64,000 nucleotides of DNA from Sinorhizobium sp. A49 (GTDB lineage Bacteria; Pseudomonadota; Alphaproteobacteria; Rhizobiales; Rhizobiaceae). The notes beneath the pieces are model-generated. The model was not told where the DNA came from. It saw only the letters and a list, made by a program, of their open reading frames with translations, and ran no database searches. The translations under genes were made by a program, and so were the position numbers. The stretch spans positions 226,555 through 290,554 of the forward strand of contig NZ_MUNW01000061.1 in assembly GCF_002002725.1 (NCBI RefSeq), in the 5' to 3' direction. Positions 34,089-42,065 of this stretch are shown here, one piece after another. Numbering within the stretch: the first letter of the stretch is position 1; each line of letters begins with the position of its first letter.

Positions 34089-34607
34089 TCATGCCCTCCT
34101 TTCGGTGTTTTCGGAAATCATCGCCGCGAGCCTGAGGCGCGCTGTCGATAGCCTGCTCATGACCGTGCCGATGGGGATGCCGAGGATATCGGCAGTCTCG
34201 CGGTAGCTGTGGCCTTCGACATTAACCAGGAGGAACGTGCTTGCCAGGCCTTCGGGCATGGAGAGGATCATTTTCTGCAACTGGTTGGCGTAGACGGCCT
34301 TTTCGGCTGAGGCCTCGATGCTGAGTTCGTCCTGGTCGGACACGTCGACCGTGCCGCTGCCGGTGCGGACTTTTCGCTTGCGGATCTCGTCGACCCAGAG
34401 ATTGCGCGTCATGGCGTAGATCCAGCTTTCGAGTCGGCCTTCTCCGTTCCAGAGGTGACTGCGCGTAATCGCTCTTTCGCAAGCTTCCTGGACAAGGTCA
34501 TCGGCATCATGGGCATTGCGCGTCAATGTCATTGCGAAACGGCGCAATTTGGGCAGCAGGCTGACCAAGTCGCGTCTGAAGTCCTTCGTTTCTGCCGCTG
34601 GGCGCAT
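34089..34607 (-). CDS. ECF-family sigma factor
   Basis: 172 residues. Region 2: LRRFAMTLTRNAHDADDLVQEA and ESWIYAMTRNLWVDEIRKRK (in parts, about 21-85). Region 4: YRETADILGIPIGTVMSRLS (about 137-156). Regions 1.1 and 3 are absent, as in group IV sigma factors. The ATG at 34607 has GGAAGAG upstream; the frame stays open to 34832 but without a ribosome site. It heads a two-gene operon with its membrane anti-sigma. I could not find a matching promoter motif upstream. Confidence 0.92.
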   Translation of the reverse strand: MRPAAETKDFRRDLVSLLPKLRRFAMTLTRNAHDADDLVQEACERAITRSHLWNGEGRLESWIYAMTRNLWVDEIRKRKVRTGSGTVDVSDQDELSIEASAEKAVYANQLQKMILSMPEGLASTFLLVNVEGHSYRETADILGIPIGTVMSRLSTARLRLAAMISENTERRA

Positions 34608-34897
34608 TGCTCTTCCAAATGAAACGTGCGGGATCGTGTCTTTATTCGCCAGATAGTATCCACGGCCAATGATATGAAACATTTGGGCATCAGTCTGCAA
34701 GGGAAGTCCCGGATCGGAAAGCGAAATCTGTTCTTTCTTGCGCCGTAATCCCAAAAACCTTCGCTCACACGCACCCCATCTCGTGAGGCAGTCGTTACCG
34801 TAAACTGCAAGCTTGCGCTGGCCGTGCGTCAAAGTTCAGCCCGAATCTGACCGGCACTCATCCGTGCAACTGCAAGTCGTTGTCGGGGGAAGTGTCA

Positions 34898-35797
34898 ATG
34901 AACAAACAAGAATGCGATCGTGCAGGCCGTAGCGGCTGGCGATCCTCTGGGCGCGTGCTGGGTGAGCGGTTGCGATCGGCGTCGCCGTTCCTTCGCGTTG
35001 CGGGCTTAAGCGTATCTCTTGCGGGCCTTGCTGCCTGCCAGAGCGCGTCGCTCAGCGAGACCGGCTCGCTGTCGTCCTACAAGGATTTCGTCGCCAGCGA
35101 CGGCATGGTGACCAAGACGAAGTACCGGGTTGATTCCGATGCGACCAAGACGGTCAAGACCGTGCACCTGATCCCGACGACCTTTGCCTCCAATGCCGAT
35201 GTCGGTACGCTCGGCGATCCCCAGAAGAAACTGGTGGCGACGGGCATCGACCGGTCGCTGTGCGAGGCGCTCAGCGCCCATTTTGATGTCGTGCCGGTTT
35301 CGAAGTCTGCGGATATGGCGGTGCGCTCCGTGGTCAGCAAGGTCAAGGCAACCAATGCCGTCGTCGCCGGCGTGTCGACCGTCACCTCGGCGGTGGCTCC
35401 GGTGCCGGTCCCGCGTATTCCGATCGGTCTCGGCAGTCTCGCCGTCGAGGCAGAGGCCTTCGATGCAAGGGGCAAGCAGATCGCTGGGCTCACATGGGCG
35501 CGGGGTGCCAATATCCTGACCAACGGCTCGCGCGCATCGACAGCGGCCGACGCCTTCGAACTGGCCGGCGACTTCTCCGAGGATTTCAGCGCGTTGCTGG
35601 CAAAATCGAACGACCCGATGAAGTCGGATTTCGAATTACCGTCGATGAAGGCCGTCTCAAACAGCCTGTCCTATGCGGTCACCGGCAAGCCGACCGATCC
35701 CGATTGCGCGGTTTTCGGGCGTGGCTCTGGGGTGACAGGCATAGTCGGCGGCGGCCTGGGCTTGCCGCCGGAATGGACCGAAAAGAAGCGCAACTGA
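34898..35797 (+). CDS. DUF3313-like lipoprotein
   Basis: 299 residues. A long basic N-region leads to a hydrophobic stretch and lipobox LAGLAACQS, so it is probably lipidated at a Cys near residue 48 of this reading. The rest (FVASDGMVTKTKYRVDSDATK, HLIPTTFAS, VEAEAFDARGKQIAG) fits the DUF3313 family of envelope lipoproteins of unknown function. GGGGGAAG precedes the ATG at 34898. It is divergent from the ECF sigma gene with 290 bases between; regulation by that sigma factor is possible but no motif was seen. Confidence 0.75.
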   Translation: MNKQECDRAGRSGWRSSGRVLGERLRSASPFLRVAGLSVSLAGLAACQSASLSETGSLSSYKDFVASDGMVTKTKYRVDSDATKTVKTVHLIPTTFASNADVGTLGDPQKKLVATGIDRSLCEALSAHFDVVPVSKSADMAVRSVVSKVKATNAVVAGVSTVTSAVAPVPVPRIPIGLGSLAVEAEAFDARGKQIAGLTWARGANILTNGSRASTAADAFELAGDFSEDFSALLAKSNDPMKSDFELPSMKAVSNSLSYAVTGKPTDPDCAVFGRGSGVTGIVGGGLGLPPEWTEKKRN

Positions 35798-35823
35798 GGA
35801 GGCGCTTTCAGCCGGGGTGCGGA

Positions 35824-35851
35824 ACTGCCTTCCCGGTCGCGGGAAGGCAGT
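35824..35851. terminator. 12-bp hairpin between convergent genes
   Basis: ACTGCCTTCCCG / CGGGAAGGCAGT with a four-base loop, between the lipoprotein and TPR genes. No T-run; probably ends both transcripts. Confidence 0.6.
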
Positions 35852-35860
35852 CGGCATGCA

Positions 35861-36412
35861 TCAATAGTGCCTGACGCCGCCGAGCGACTGCAACAGCGAG
35901 CGATAGGCCCAGGTGTCTTCGCCGCCCCGGTCGCGAATCTCGACCAGTTGCACGCGGGCATCCTCGATCTGGCCCTGCTCGATCAGGGCCTGGCCCATGT
36001 AAGAGCGGGCGAGGATATAGTTTTCGTCGGCCTGGAGCGCACGCTTGTAGTATTGCATGCCGAGCTCCATCCGGCCCGCCTTGCGATTGGCGTAACCGAG
36101 ATAGTTCAGTACCCGGGCGCTCTTCTGATCCCTGACGGCGCCGAGAACCTTGATGGAATTCTCATACTGGCCGGCATAGGCGAGCTCGCGGGCGGCCTGA
36201 AAAAGGATGTCGTCGCTCAGGTCGCTCTTCTTGGCGTTGACGCAGGCATTTCTCTTGGCATCCCAGATCTTGCCGTTGGTGCATTCGCTGCTCGTCTTGG
36301 TTTTCTTCGGCGGCTCGCTGGTATCCTCGCCGGCGGCCATGGCCGTCTGCGCTGCGAAGATGGCCGCGCCGGCGGCAAACAGGGTGCATAGAATGGTCTT
36401 GCGGTACATCAT
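35861..36412 (-). CDS. secreted tetratricopeptide-repeat protein
   Basis: 183 residues. Signal peptide (LFAAGAAIFAAQTAMA), a cysteine pair in SSECTNGKIWDAKRNACVN (about 42-60), then two to three TPR units: LAYAGQYENSIKVLGAV, RVLNYLGYANRKAGRMELG and AQ-type ENYILARSYMGQALIEQGQI. TPRs mediate protein contacts, here in the periplasm; partner unknown. GGGAGA precedes two adjacent ATGs at 36412 and 36409. Confidence 0.85.
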   Translation of the reverse strand: MMYRKTILCTLFAAGAAIFAAQTAMAAGEDTSEPPKKTKTSSECTNGKIWDAKRNACVNAKKSDLSDDILFQAARELAYAGQYENSIKVLGAVRDQKSARVLNYLGYANRKAGRMELGMQYYKRALQADENYILARSYMGQALIEQGQIEDARVQLVEIRDRGGEDTWAYRSLLQSLGGVRHY

Positions 36413-36591
36413 GCCTATCTCCCAACAGATATAATGGCGCCGAGCACGCCATCTCCGGCACAGAGGATAGATCGCTCTGCCGGTTGTGGGAACCCGAACG
36501 GGAGTGTGACGCGCAAACAGGCGTATTTATTCCCCTCGGGGATGGGATTCCGGCAAATTTCGGGCCGGCCTCTCCCATGTTCGTGATGTCC

Positions 36592-37494
36592 CTAGAACCG
36601 GGTGGTCTCAACCAGCGTGGCGCCCGTCGCGTCGGCGTTGAGCGCATATCGCTCGCGGGTGAGATGCCAGTTGCCGGCCTCGCCGACGATGGTGAACAGG
36701 TTGTAGGCAGCCGGTGGCTTGTGGCCGCCCGGGCCCTGCGATGCGGAGGAGATGCCGACAACCGGCACCGGGCCGTTCGGCCCCTTCAGCGAATAGACGG
36801 TGTTGAGATGCGTGTGGCCGTGGATCACCAACTCGGCCCCGCCAGACGAGATCGTCGCCGCAAAACGACGGATGCCTAGCATGCGTTTGTGCAGCGAGGT
36901 GGCGCCGCGGATCGGCGGATGGTGGATCATCACCACGCGGAAGAGACCGGCATCGCCCGCCTGGCGCAGCAGATTGACGGTGGCGCGCGCCTGCCGCTGG
37001 CCGAAATAGCCGCTTGCGGCGAAGGGTGGCGTCGCGACGGCCGTCGAGCAACCGATCAGCGCCACCGGGCCGCGCACCCGCATATAGGGGAAACAACGAT
37101 GGCTCTCATGCCAATCGACCGGGGCGCCATCGGCGCGCATGAAGGGATACCAGGCGCGCGTCGTCTTCTCATAGGCGCCGGGCACATAGGCATCATGATT
37201 GCCCGGGACGATCGAAATGTTGGCCGGGTCTCCCGCGTCTTCAAGCCAATCGGTCACCGCGGTGATCTCCCGCGACGAGGCGAGGTTCACCAGATCACCG
37301 GTGATGGCCATATGGTCCGGATCGCGCTTCTCGATATCGGCCATCAGGCAGTCGAGCGTGCCCGTGAACAGGTGTCGCCTGCGGTTCCGGTGCCAGTTGA
37401 CGAAGCCGGTGATGCGCTTGGAGGCGAGTTCCCTCAAGGAGAGATCGGGCAGAGGGCCGAGGTGGACATCGGAGATATGGGCAAGTTTGAACAT
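36592..37494 (-). CDS. calcineurin-like metallophosphoesterase
   Basis: 300 residues. The five metal motifs are in order: DVHLG (residues 9-13), GDLVN (65-69), GNHDAY (97-102), a histidine in VMIHHPP and GHTHLN near 225. This binuclear fold hydrolyses phosphodiesters or monoesters; the substrate (nucleotide, cyclic nucleotide or lipid) cannot be told. It starts with a clear motif three codons from the ATG, so the start is secure. Divergent from the Nudix gene. Confidence 0.92.
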   Translation of the reverse strand: MFKLAHISDVHLGPLPDLSLRELASKRITGFVNWHRNRRRHLFTGTLDCLMADIEKRDPDHMAITGDLVNLASSREITAVTDWLEDAGDPANISIVPGNHDAYVPGAYEKTTRAWYPFMRADGAPVDWHESHRCFPYMRVRGPVALIGCSTAVATPPFAASGYFGQRQARATVNLLRQAGDAGLFRVVMIHHPPIRGATSLHKRMLGIRRFAATISSGGAELVIHGHTHLNTVYSLKGPNGPVPVVGISSASQGPGGHKPPAAYNLFTIVGEAGNWHLTRERYALNADATGATLVETTRF

Positions 37495-37631
37495 CGTCCC
37501 CGTCTAGCGCATATTCCGGTTGAGGGGAATCATGTCGCCGGATTAATCCGGGCCGGCGGTCCATTCGAAAGGATAAGCATCTGGAAAAGCAGCAGCCTGG
37601 GGAGGCGCGGCGCTGGTATCACCGCGTCCTG

Positions 37632-38072
37632 ATGCGCCTTGCTCACGGATACTACGCCTTGTCGCGCGGTATGACGATCGGCGTGCGCGCCGCCTGCTTC
37701 GACGATGAAGGTCGTGTCTTTCTGGTACGGCACTCGTATCTGCCCGGCTGGCATCTGCCGGGTGGCGGGCTCGACCGTGACGAGACGGCACTCGACGGCC
37801 TGCTGCGCGAATTGCGCGAGGAGGGTAATCTCGAGGCGGCAGTCCCGCCGATGCTGGCGCAGGTCTATTACAACAGGCGCACGAGCCGTCGCGACCACGT
37901 GGTGTTCTACCGCTGTGACCATGTTCGCCAGCTGGCGCCGAAGACGCCGGATCTGGAGATTTCGGCAAGCGGCTTCTTTGCGCTCGATGCTCTGCCTGAC
38001 GATACGACGCCCGCAACGCGCCGCCGGCTTGCAGAGCTTGCCGGCGCCACCGCTGTCGATGTCTATTGGTGA
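37632..38072 (+). CDS. Nudix hydrolase
   Basis: 146 residues. The Nudix box GGGLDRDETALDGLLRELRE continues EEG (about residues 44-67) and fits GX5EX7REUXEEXGU. The N-terminal GYYALSRGMTIGVRAACFDD and LVRHSYLPGWHLPGGG are typical of a group of alphaproteobacterial Nudix proteins. The substrate, a nucleoside diphosphate linked to some moiety, is unknown. The frame is open upstream without another ATG, so 37632 is chosen. Confidence 0.9.
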   Translation: MRLAHGYYALSRGMTIGVRAACFDDEGRVFLVRHSYLPGWHLPGGGLDRDETALDGLLRELREEGNLEAAVPPMLAQVYYNRRTSRRDHVVFYRCDHVRQLAPKTPDLEISASGFFALDALPDDTTPATRRRLAELAGATAVDVYW

Positions 38073-38117
38073 GGCGGCAACGCCCCGCCTTGCTTCGAGG
38101 CCTGCGCTGCCGGCTGG

Positions 38118-39095
38118 CTAGATGGATTCCCGCCCATGCGGTGCATCCAGATCAAGGATCGGGCCGACGGGAACGATCCCGGTCGGATTGATCATCGTGT
38201 GGCTGCGGTAATAGTGTTCCTTGATGTGGCGCATGTTGACCGTCTCGGCCACGCCAGGCACCTGGTAAAGATCGCGCAGATAGCCCTGCAGGTTTTTGTA
38301 ATCAGCGATCCGGCGGATGTTGCACTTGAAGTGGCCGACATAAACCGGGTCGAAGCGCACCAGCGTCGTGAACAGCCGCCAATCGGCCTCGGTGATCTGG
38401 TTGCCGGTCAGGTAGCGTCGGGATGCCAGCCGCTCGTCCAGTTCATCGAGCATGTCGAACAGCGGGGTAACGCCTTCCTCGTAGGCTTCCTGGCTGGTGG
38501 CGAAGCCGGCCTTGTAGACGCCGTTGTTGACGGCGCCATAAATGCGTCCGTTCAGCTCGTCGATTTCGCTGCGCAGATGTTCGGGATAGAAATCCTCGGT
38601 CGATCCTGTCAGCTCGTTGAAGGCCGAGTTGAACATGCGGATGATCTCGGCGGATTCGTTCGAGACAATCGTGTTCTTCTGCTTGTCCCAGAGGACCGGC
38701 ACGGTCACCCTGCCGGAATAGGTCGGATCGGCGCGGGTGTAGACCTGCCAGAGGGCGTCGAAGCCGAAGAGGTGATCGACGGTGCCGCCGTCCTTGCCCT
38801 TGAATTCCCAACCCTTCGCCAGCATCAACGGATCGACGATCGAGACCGAGATCAGCTCCTCGAGCTTCTTCAGCTTGCGGAAGATCAGCGTGCGGTGGGC
38901 CCAGGGGCAGGCAAGCGAGACGTAGAGGTGGTAGCGCCCGGCTTCAGCCTTGAAGCCGCCTTCGCCCGATGGGCCTGCCGATCCGTCTGATGTGATCCAG
39001 TTGCGGAATTGCGATTCGCTGCGTTTGAAGTGGCCCTTCGTCGCCGCTGTGTCATACCACACGTCTTGCCAGACGCCATCTACAAGCCTGCCCAT
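38118..39095 (-). CDS. glutathionyl-hydroquinone reductase (YqjG/Xi-class GST)
   Basis: 325 residues, the right size for Xi-class glutathione transferases. The catalytic motif is CPWAHRT with C63; WQVYTRADPTYSGRVTVPVLWD and TGNQITEADWRLFTTLVRFD match the family closely. These enzymes remove glutathione from glutathionyl-hydroquinones. The ATG at 39095 gives the expected N-terminus (MGRLVDGVWQDVWYDT). It stands alone. Confidence 0.93.
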   Translation of the reverse strand: MGRLVDGVWQDVWYDTAATKGHFKRSESQFRNWITSDGSAGPSGEGGFKAEAGRYHLYVSLACPWAHRTLIFRKLKKLEELISVSIVDPLMLAKGWEFKGKDGGTVDHLFGFDALWQVYTRADPTYSGRVTVPVLWDKQKNTIVSNESAEIIRMFNSAFNELTGSTEDFYPEHLRSEIDELNGRIYGAVNNGVYKAGFATSQEAYEEGVTPLFDMLDELDERLASRRYLTGNQITEADWRLFTTLVRFDPVYVGHFKCNIRRIADYKNLQGYLRDLYQVPGVAETVNMRHIKEHYYRSHTMINPTGIVPVGPILDLDAPHGRESI

Positions 39096-39352
39096 GGGCG
39101 GTCTCCTTTGTCGTTTCGTCGTTCATAGATAGCTGCTTTATCGGTCTTCGGTAGGTATCGATTTCTGAACAGTGCGTTTTGGGCTTTGACATCGGGCAAT
39201 TTTCTGGTATCGGCGATTTTAGAAAATTTCTCTGTGTCCGGAACGAACCGAACTCATGACCTTCTCGGGAAACCTGCGACGACGCTGATGCTGCCAACGC
39301 CCTTCGGGCGAAGCCATCCCCATGTCCGTTCGTACGCCTGGTTCCTGATCCC

Positions 39353-39910
39353 ATGACAAAGCACGACCTCGTCTACCTGACCGAAGACGCGTCCCATGAC
39401 GCAGCCATCGAAATCATCAATGAAGAAGCCTTTGGCCCCGGCCGGTTTGCCCGGGCGGCTGCGCGTATCCGCGAGCAGGGCGCTCACGATCGGTCGCTGT
39501 CCTTCATCTGCGCCGACAATGGCGAGACGATCGCCTCCGTCAGGATGACGCCTGTCATGGCCGGTTCGATCAAGGGCCACCTGCTCGGTCCGCTGGCGGT
39601 ACGGCCGTCGCACAAGAACATGGGCATCGGTCGGGAACTGGTGCGCATCGCCGTCGAAGCCGCACGGCGGAAGGGATCACACGCCGTCATTCTCGTCGGC
39701 GACCCGCCCTATTATCAGCCGCTCGGTTTCGAGAAGGTCCGGTACGCCGCGCTGGAGTTTCCCGGCCCGGTCGATCCGGCGCGGGTGCTGGTGGTGCCGA
39801 TGGCCGAAGGCGTGCATGCCGGCCTGTCCGGTGTCATCGGCTGGCGGGACGATACGGCCGCCGATGAGGCAGCCGAGATCGACGATATCGAACTGGCGCT
39901 TGCGGTCTGA
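39353..39910 (+). CDS. GNAT-family N-acetyltransferase (YhbS-like)
   Basis: 185 residues. The acetyl-CoA-binding motif A reads LLGPLAVRPSHKNMGIGRELVRIA (in part, about 83-103, with RxxGxG/A variant), and PPYYQPLGFEKV is motif B. FGPGRFARAAARIRE at the N-terminus is typical of YhbS-like proteins. The substrate is unknown. It is divergent from the hydroquinone reductase gene, with 257 bases between that hold no recognised feature. Confidence 0.88.
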   Translation: MTKHDLVYLTEDASHDAAIEIINEEAFGPGRFARAAARIREQGAHDRSLSFICADNGETIASVRMTPVMAGSIKGHLLGPLAVRPSHKNMGIGRELVRIAVEAARRKGSHAVILVGDPPYYQPLGFEKVRYAALEFPGPVDPARVLVVPMAEGVHAGLSGVIGWRDDTAADEAAEIDDIELALAV

Positions 39911-39919
39911 CGGCCTGTC

Positions 39920-40336
39920 CTAGACGAGCCGTTTTTTCAGGAAGACACGGCTGCGGCCCGGCGGAAAGTCGGGCAGCTCGCCGAAGGCCTCGTAGCCCTG
40001 GCGTTCATAGGCGCGCCGGGCCTGCGGATTGAACGTGTCGATCCAGGCGCCGTGGCAGCCGCGTCGCCGCGCCTCGTCTTCGGCTGCCGCCAGCAGCTTG
40101 CCCGCAAGACCCTGTCCGCGCAGATCTTCGGGCAGCCACAGCCATTGCACGAACAGCCAGCCCCAGGCCGTATAGCCGCAGAGGCCGCCGCGTTGGCCCC
40201 CGGCATCGGGACCACCGACGAGCACCGCCAGCGGCCGTCGTTCGGACGGGCCGACATCGGCGGCGTTGAATGCCGTCAGCCCGTTGCCGATGGCTTCAAG
40301 GGCTTCGGCCGGCGGCTTGTCGGTGATCTCGAGCAC
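39920..40336 (-). CDS. GNAT-family N-acetyltransferase, GTG start
   Basis: 138 residues beginning MLEITDKPPAEALEAIGNGL. Motif A is LWLPEDLRGQGLAGKLL and motif B FNPQARRAYERQGYEAFGEL. The start is a GTG at 40336; AGGAA, formed by the stop region of the upstream glycosidase gene, lies six bases before it, so the two genes are coupled. The open frame continues to 42010 but there it is a shadow of the glycosidase gene. Substrate unknown. Confidence 0.85.
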   Translation of the reverse strand: MLEITDKPPAEALEAIGNGLTAFNAADVGPSERRPLAVLVGGPDAGGQRGGLCGYTAWGWLFVQWLWLPEDLRGQGLAGKLLAAAEDEARRRGCHGAWIDTFNPQARRAYERQGYEAFGELPDFPPGRSRVFLKKRLV

Positions 40337-40344
40337 GGGCGTTC

Positions 40345-41538
40345 CTACTTCGCCAGCCGCTTGGCGATCGGTTCGAACTCCGGCGTCGCCGTGCGCTTGA
40401 CCGGATCCGGCGTGCCGGCATCGATCGCGTCCCAGTATTTCCAGTGGACCTTCTTCGATCCGAGTTCGTAATCCATGCCGTCCCAACTGTCTTCGCGGAA
40501 GCTGTAGAAGGCCCAGTGCAGGCTGTCCTTGTCGAGCGTCGTCAGCACGTCTTCGAGATAGGCCTTGCAGCCGGTCCAGCGGCGCATGCAGCCGAACTCC
40601 CCGGCAACGACGCGATTGAGCGGAATACCCTTGTCGTTCGCCCATTGCACCGGCTGGCCGAGATAGGCCGCGACGCGGGCCTTGTCCCAGTTTTCCTCGC
40701 CTTCGCCGAAGGGCACCTTGCCGGGATAGGCGTAGGGCTTTTCGCGCTTCATGTTGGGCGCGCTGGTGGCCGCATAGGGCTCGTACATGTGGAAGCTGTA
40801 AAGCACCTTCTGGTCGCTGAGGCCTGACGGCCAATAGCTGAAGGCATCGGCTGCGGCATACCAGCCGGCGTCGGCCATGATCGGGGTCACTGGGTCGACC
40901 TCGCGGATGGCGGCGATCACCGTTTCGTAGAAGGCGACGAGGTCGGAGGCGCTGCCCTTCTTGCCGGCGTACCAGTCTTGCATCGCCTTTTCGTCGGCAT
41001 GTTCGGCAAGGCCGTTCTGCTTTTCGGGCGCCGGCTCGTTGATGATGTTGTAGGCGGCGACACCGGGATGGTCCTTGAGCTCGCGGGCAAGATCGCGCCA
41101 GAAGCTTGCGGCCTCGATCCACCAGGCTTTGTCCTGCCAGATGCGGCCGTCGAACTTGTTGCCGTTGTTCTGCGACCAGCGTATGCCGGGCAGCGACAGG
41201 GGAGTGATGACCACCTTCAATCCGGCCTTGTCGGCGCGATCGAGCGTTTCCTTCAGCGTTTTCAGGTCGGCCGCCGGAATGCCCTCGTATTTGTCGGCAT
41301 TGCCGATCAGATAGTCGCGCTTGGCTGGCTTCCACTTGTCGTAGGACAGGCGAACCCAGGTGGCGCCGTAGCCGGACAATGCCTTGAAGTAAGCCTCGTC
41401 CGGCGGCAGCCGGTTGAAGCTGTTGCCGCCGTGCTGCGGCTTGTCCCAGAAGTCGATGAGGTCGGCCGCGTGAGCAGGCCCGGTGACGATGGCACCGGTA
41501 AGGGCGAGGGCAAGGAAGGAGGAGGCTATCAAACGCAT
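40345..41538 (-). CDS. secreted glycoside hydrolase family 5 (cellulase-like)
   Basis: 397 residues. Signal peptide of 24 residues (FLALALTGAIVTGPAHA). The GH5 acid/base is the Glu of YNIINEPAPE and the nucleophile the Glu of VVAGEFGC; HMYEPYA and WDGMDYE are further active-site strands. It probably hydrolyses a beta-1,4-linked glucan in the periplasm or outside. No cellulose-synthesis genes are near. The following acetyltransferase gene begins within nine bases of its stop. Confidence 0.88.
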   Translation of the reverse strand: MRLIASSFLALALTGAIVTGPAHAADLIDFWDKPQHGGNSFNRLPPDEAYFKALSGYGATWVRLSYDKWKPAKRDYLIGNADKYEGIPAADLKTLKETLDRADKAGLKVVITPLSLPGIRWSQNNGNKFDGRIWQDKAWWIEAASFWRDLARELKDHPGVAAYNIINEPAPEKQNGLAEHADEKAMQDWYAGKKGSASDLVAFYETVIAAIREVDPVTPIMADAGWYAAADAFSYWPSGLSDQKVLYSFHMYEPYAATSAPNMKREKPYAYPGKVPFGEGEENWDKARVAAYLGQPVQWANDKGIPLNRVVAGEFGCMRRWTGCKAYLEDVLTTLDKDSLHWAFYSFREDSWDGMDYELGSKKVHWKYWDAIDAGTPDPVKRTATPEFEPIAKRLAK

Positions 41539-41591
41539 CTACAGGGCTCCAAAGAATGTCCCTGCGATGTCGACAGTCATTGTGGCCTAAA

Positions 41592-42065
41592 TCAGGAACG
41601 GCGCATGCTGAAAACGTCGAGCCGGCTTTCACCCACATCCTTTTCATCGAGCTGCCAACCGCCGCGCTGGTAGAAGGAGCGCTTCTGCGGCAAGGCGCAG
41701 AGATACACGCGCTCGACTCCGGTGGACAACGCCGCCTCCGCCGCATGGCGCACGATGCTGGCGCCGATGCCGAGGCCACGGAAAGTAGGCTCGACCCAGA
41801 CGGCCGCCACCCAGGGGCGAAGTTCGGGGCGCTCCTCCAGGTCGGATTCGATAACCGATGCGGTGCCGATGAAGGTCGCTCCGCGGTGGGCGACGATGGC
41901 GAAGGGAATGTGGTGGTCGCCAAGGCTCCCCGCCACCATCTCGGCGATATGGCCGAAGGGAAAGCCGCGCGGCTCCCACCAGGCCCGCCAGACGCGGTCG
42001 GCGATATCATCGGCGAAGTAGGGCACGTCGCGCAGGTTGCTGATGGCGACGCTCGGATCGGTCAT
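41592..42065 (-). CDS. GNAT-family N-acetyltransferase
   Basis: 157 residues. Motif A WVEPTFRGLGIGASIVRHAA (about 90-109) and motif B QKRSFYQRGGWQLDE are clear. The N-terminal DVPYFADDIADRVWRAWW is found in a rhizobial subgroup. The ATG overlaps the stop of the VWA-like gene by four bases, so it is the last gene of the MoxR operon transcriptionally, though its function may be unrelated. Confidence 0.88.
   Translation of the reverse strand: MTDPSVAISNLRDVPYFADDIADRVWRAWWEPRGFPFGHIAEMVAGSLGDHHIPFAIVAHRGATFIGTASVIESDLEERPELRPWVAAVWVEPTFRGLGIGASIVRHAAEAALSTGVERVYLCALPQKRSFYQRGGWQLDEKDVGESRLDVFSMRRS

Noticed and set aside
39920..42010. A 696-residue minus-strand ORF
   Set aside because: Only its last 138 codons are protein-like (GNAT); the rest is a shadow of the GH5 and GNAT genes in another frame.
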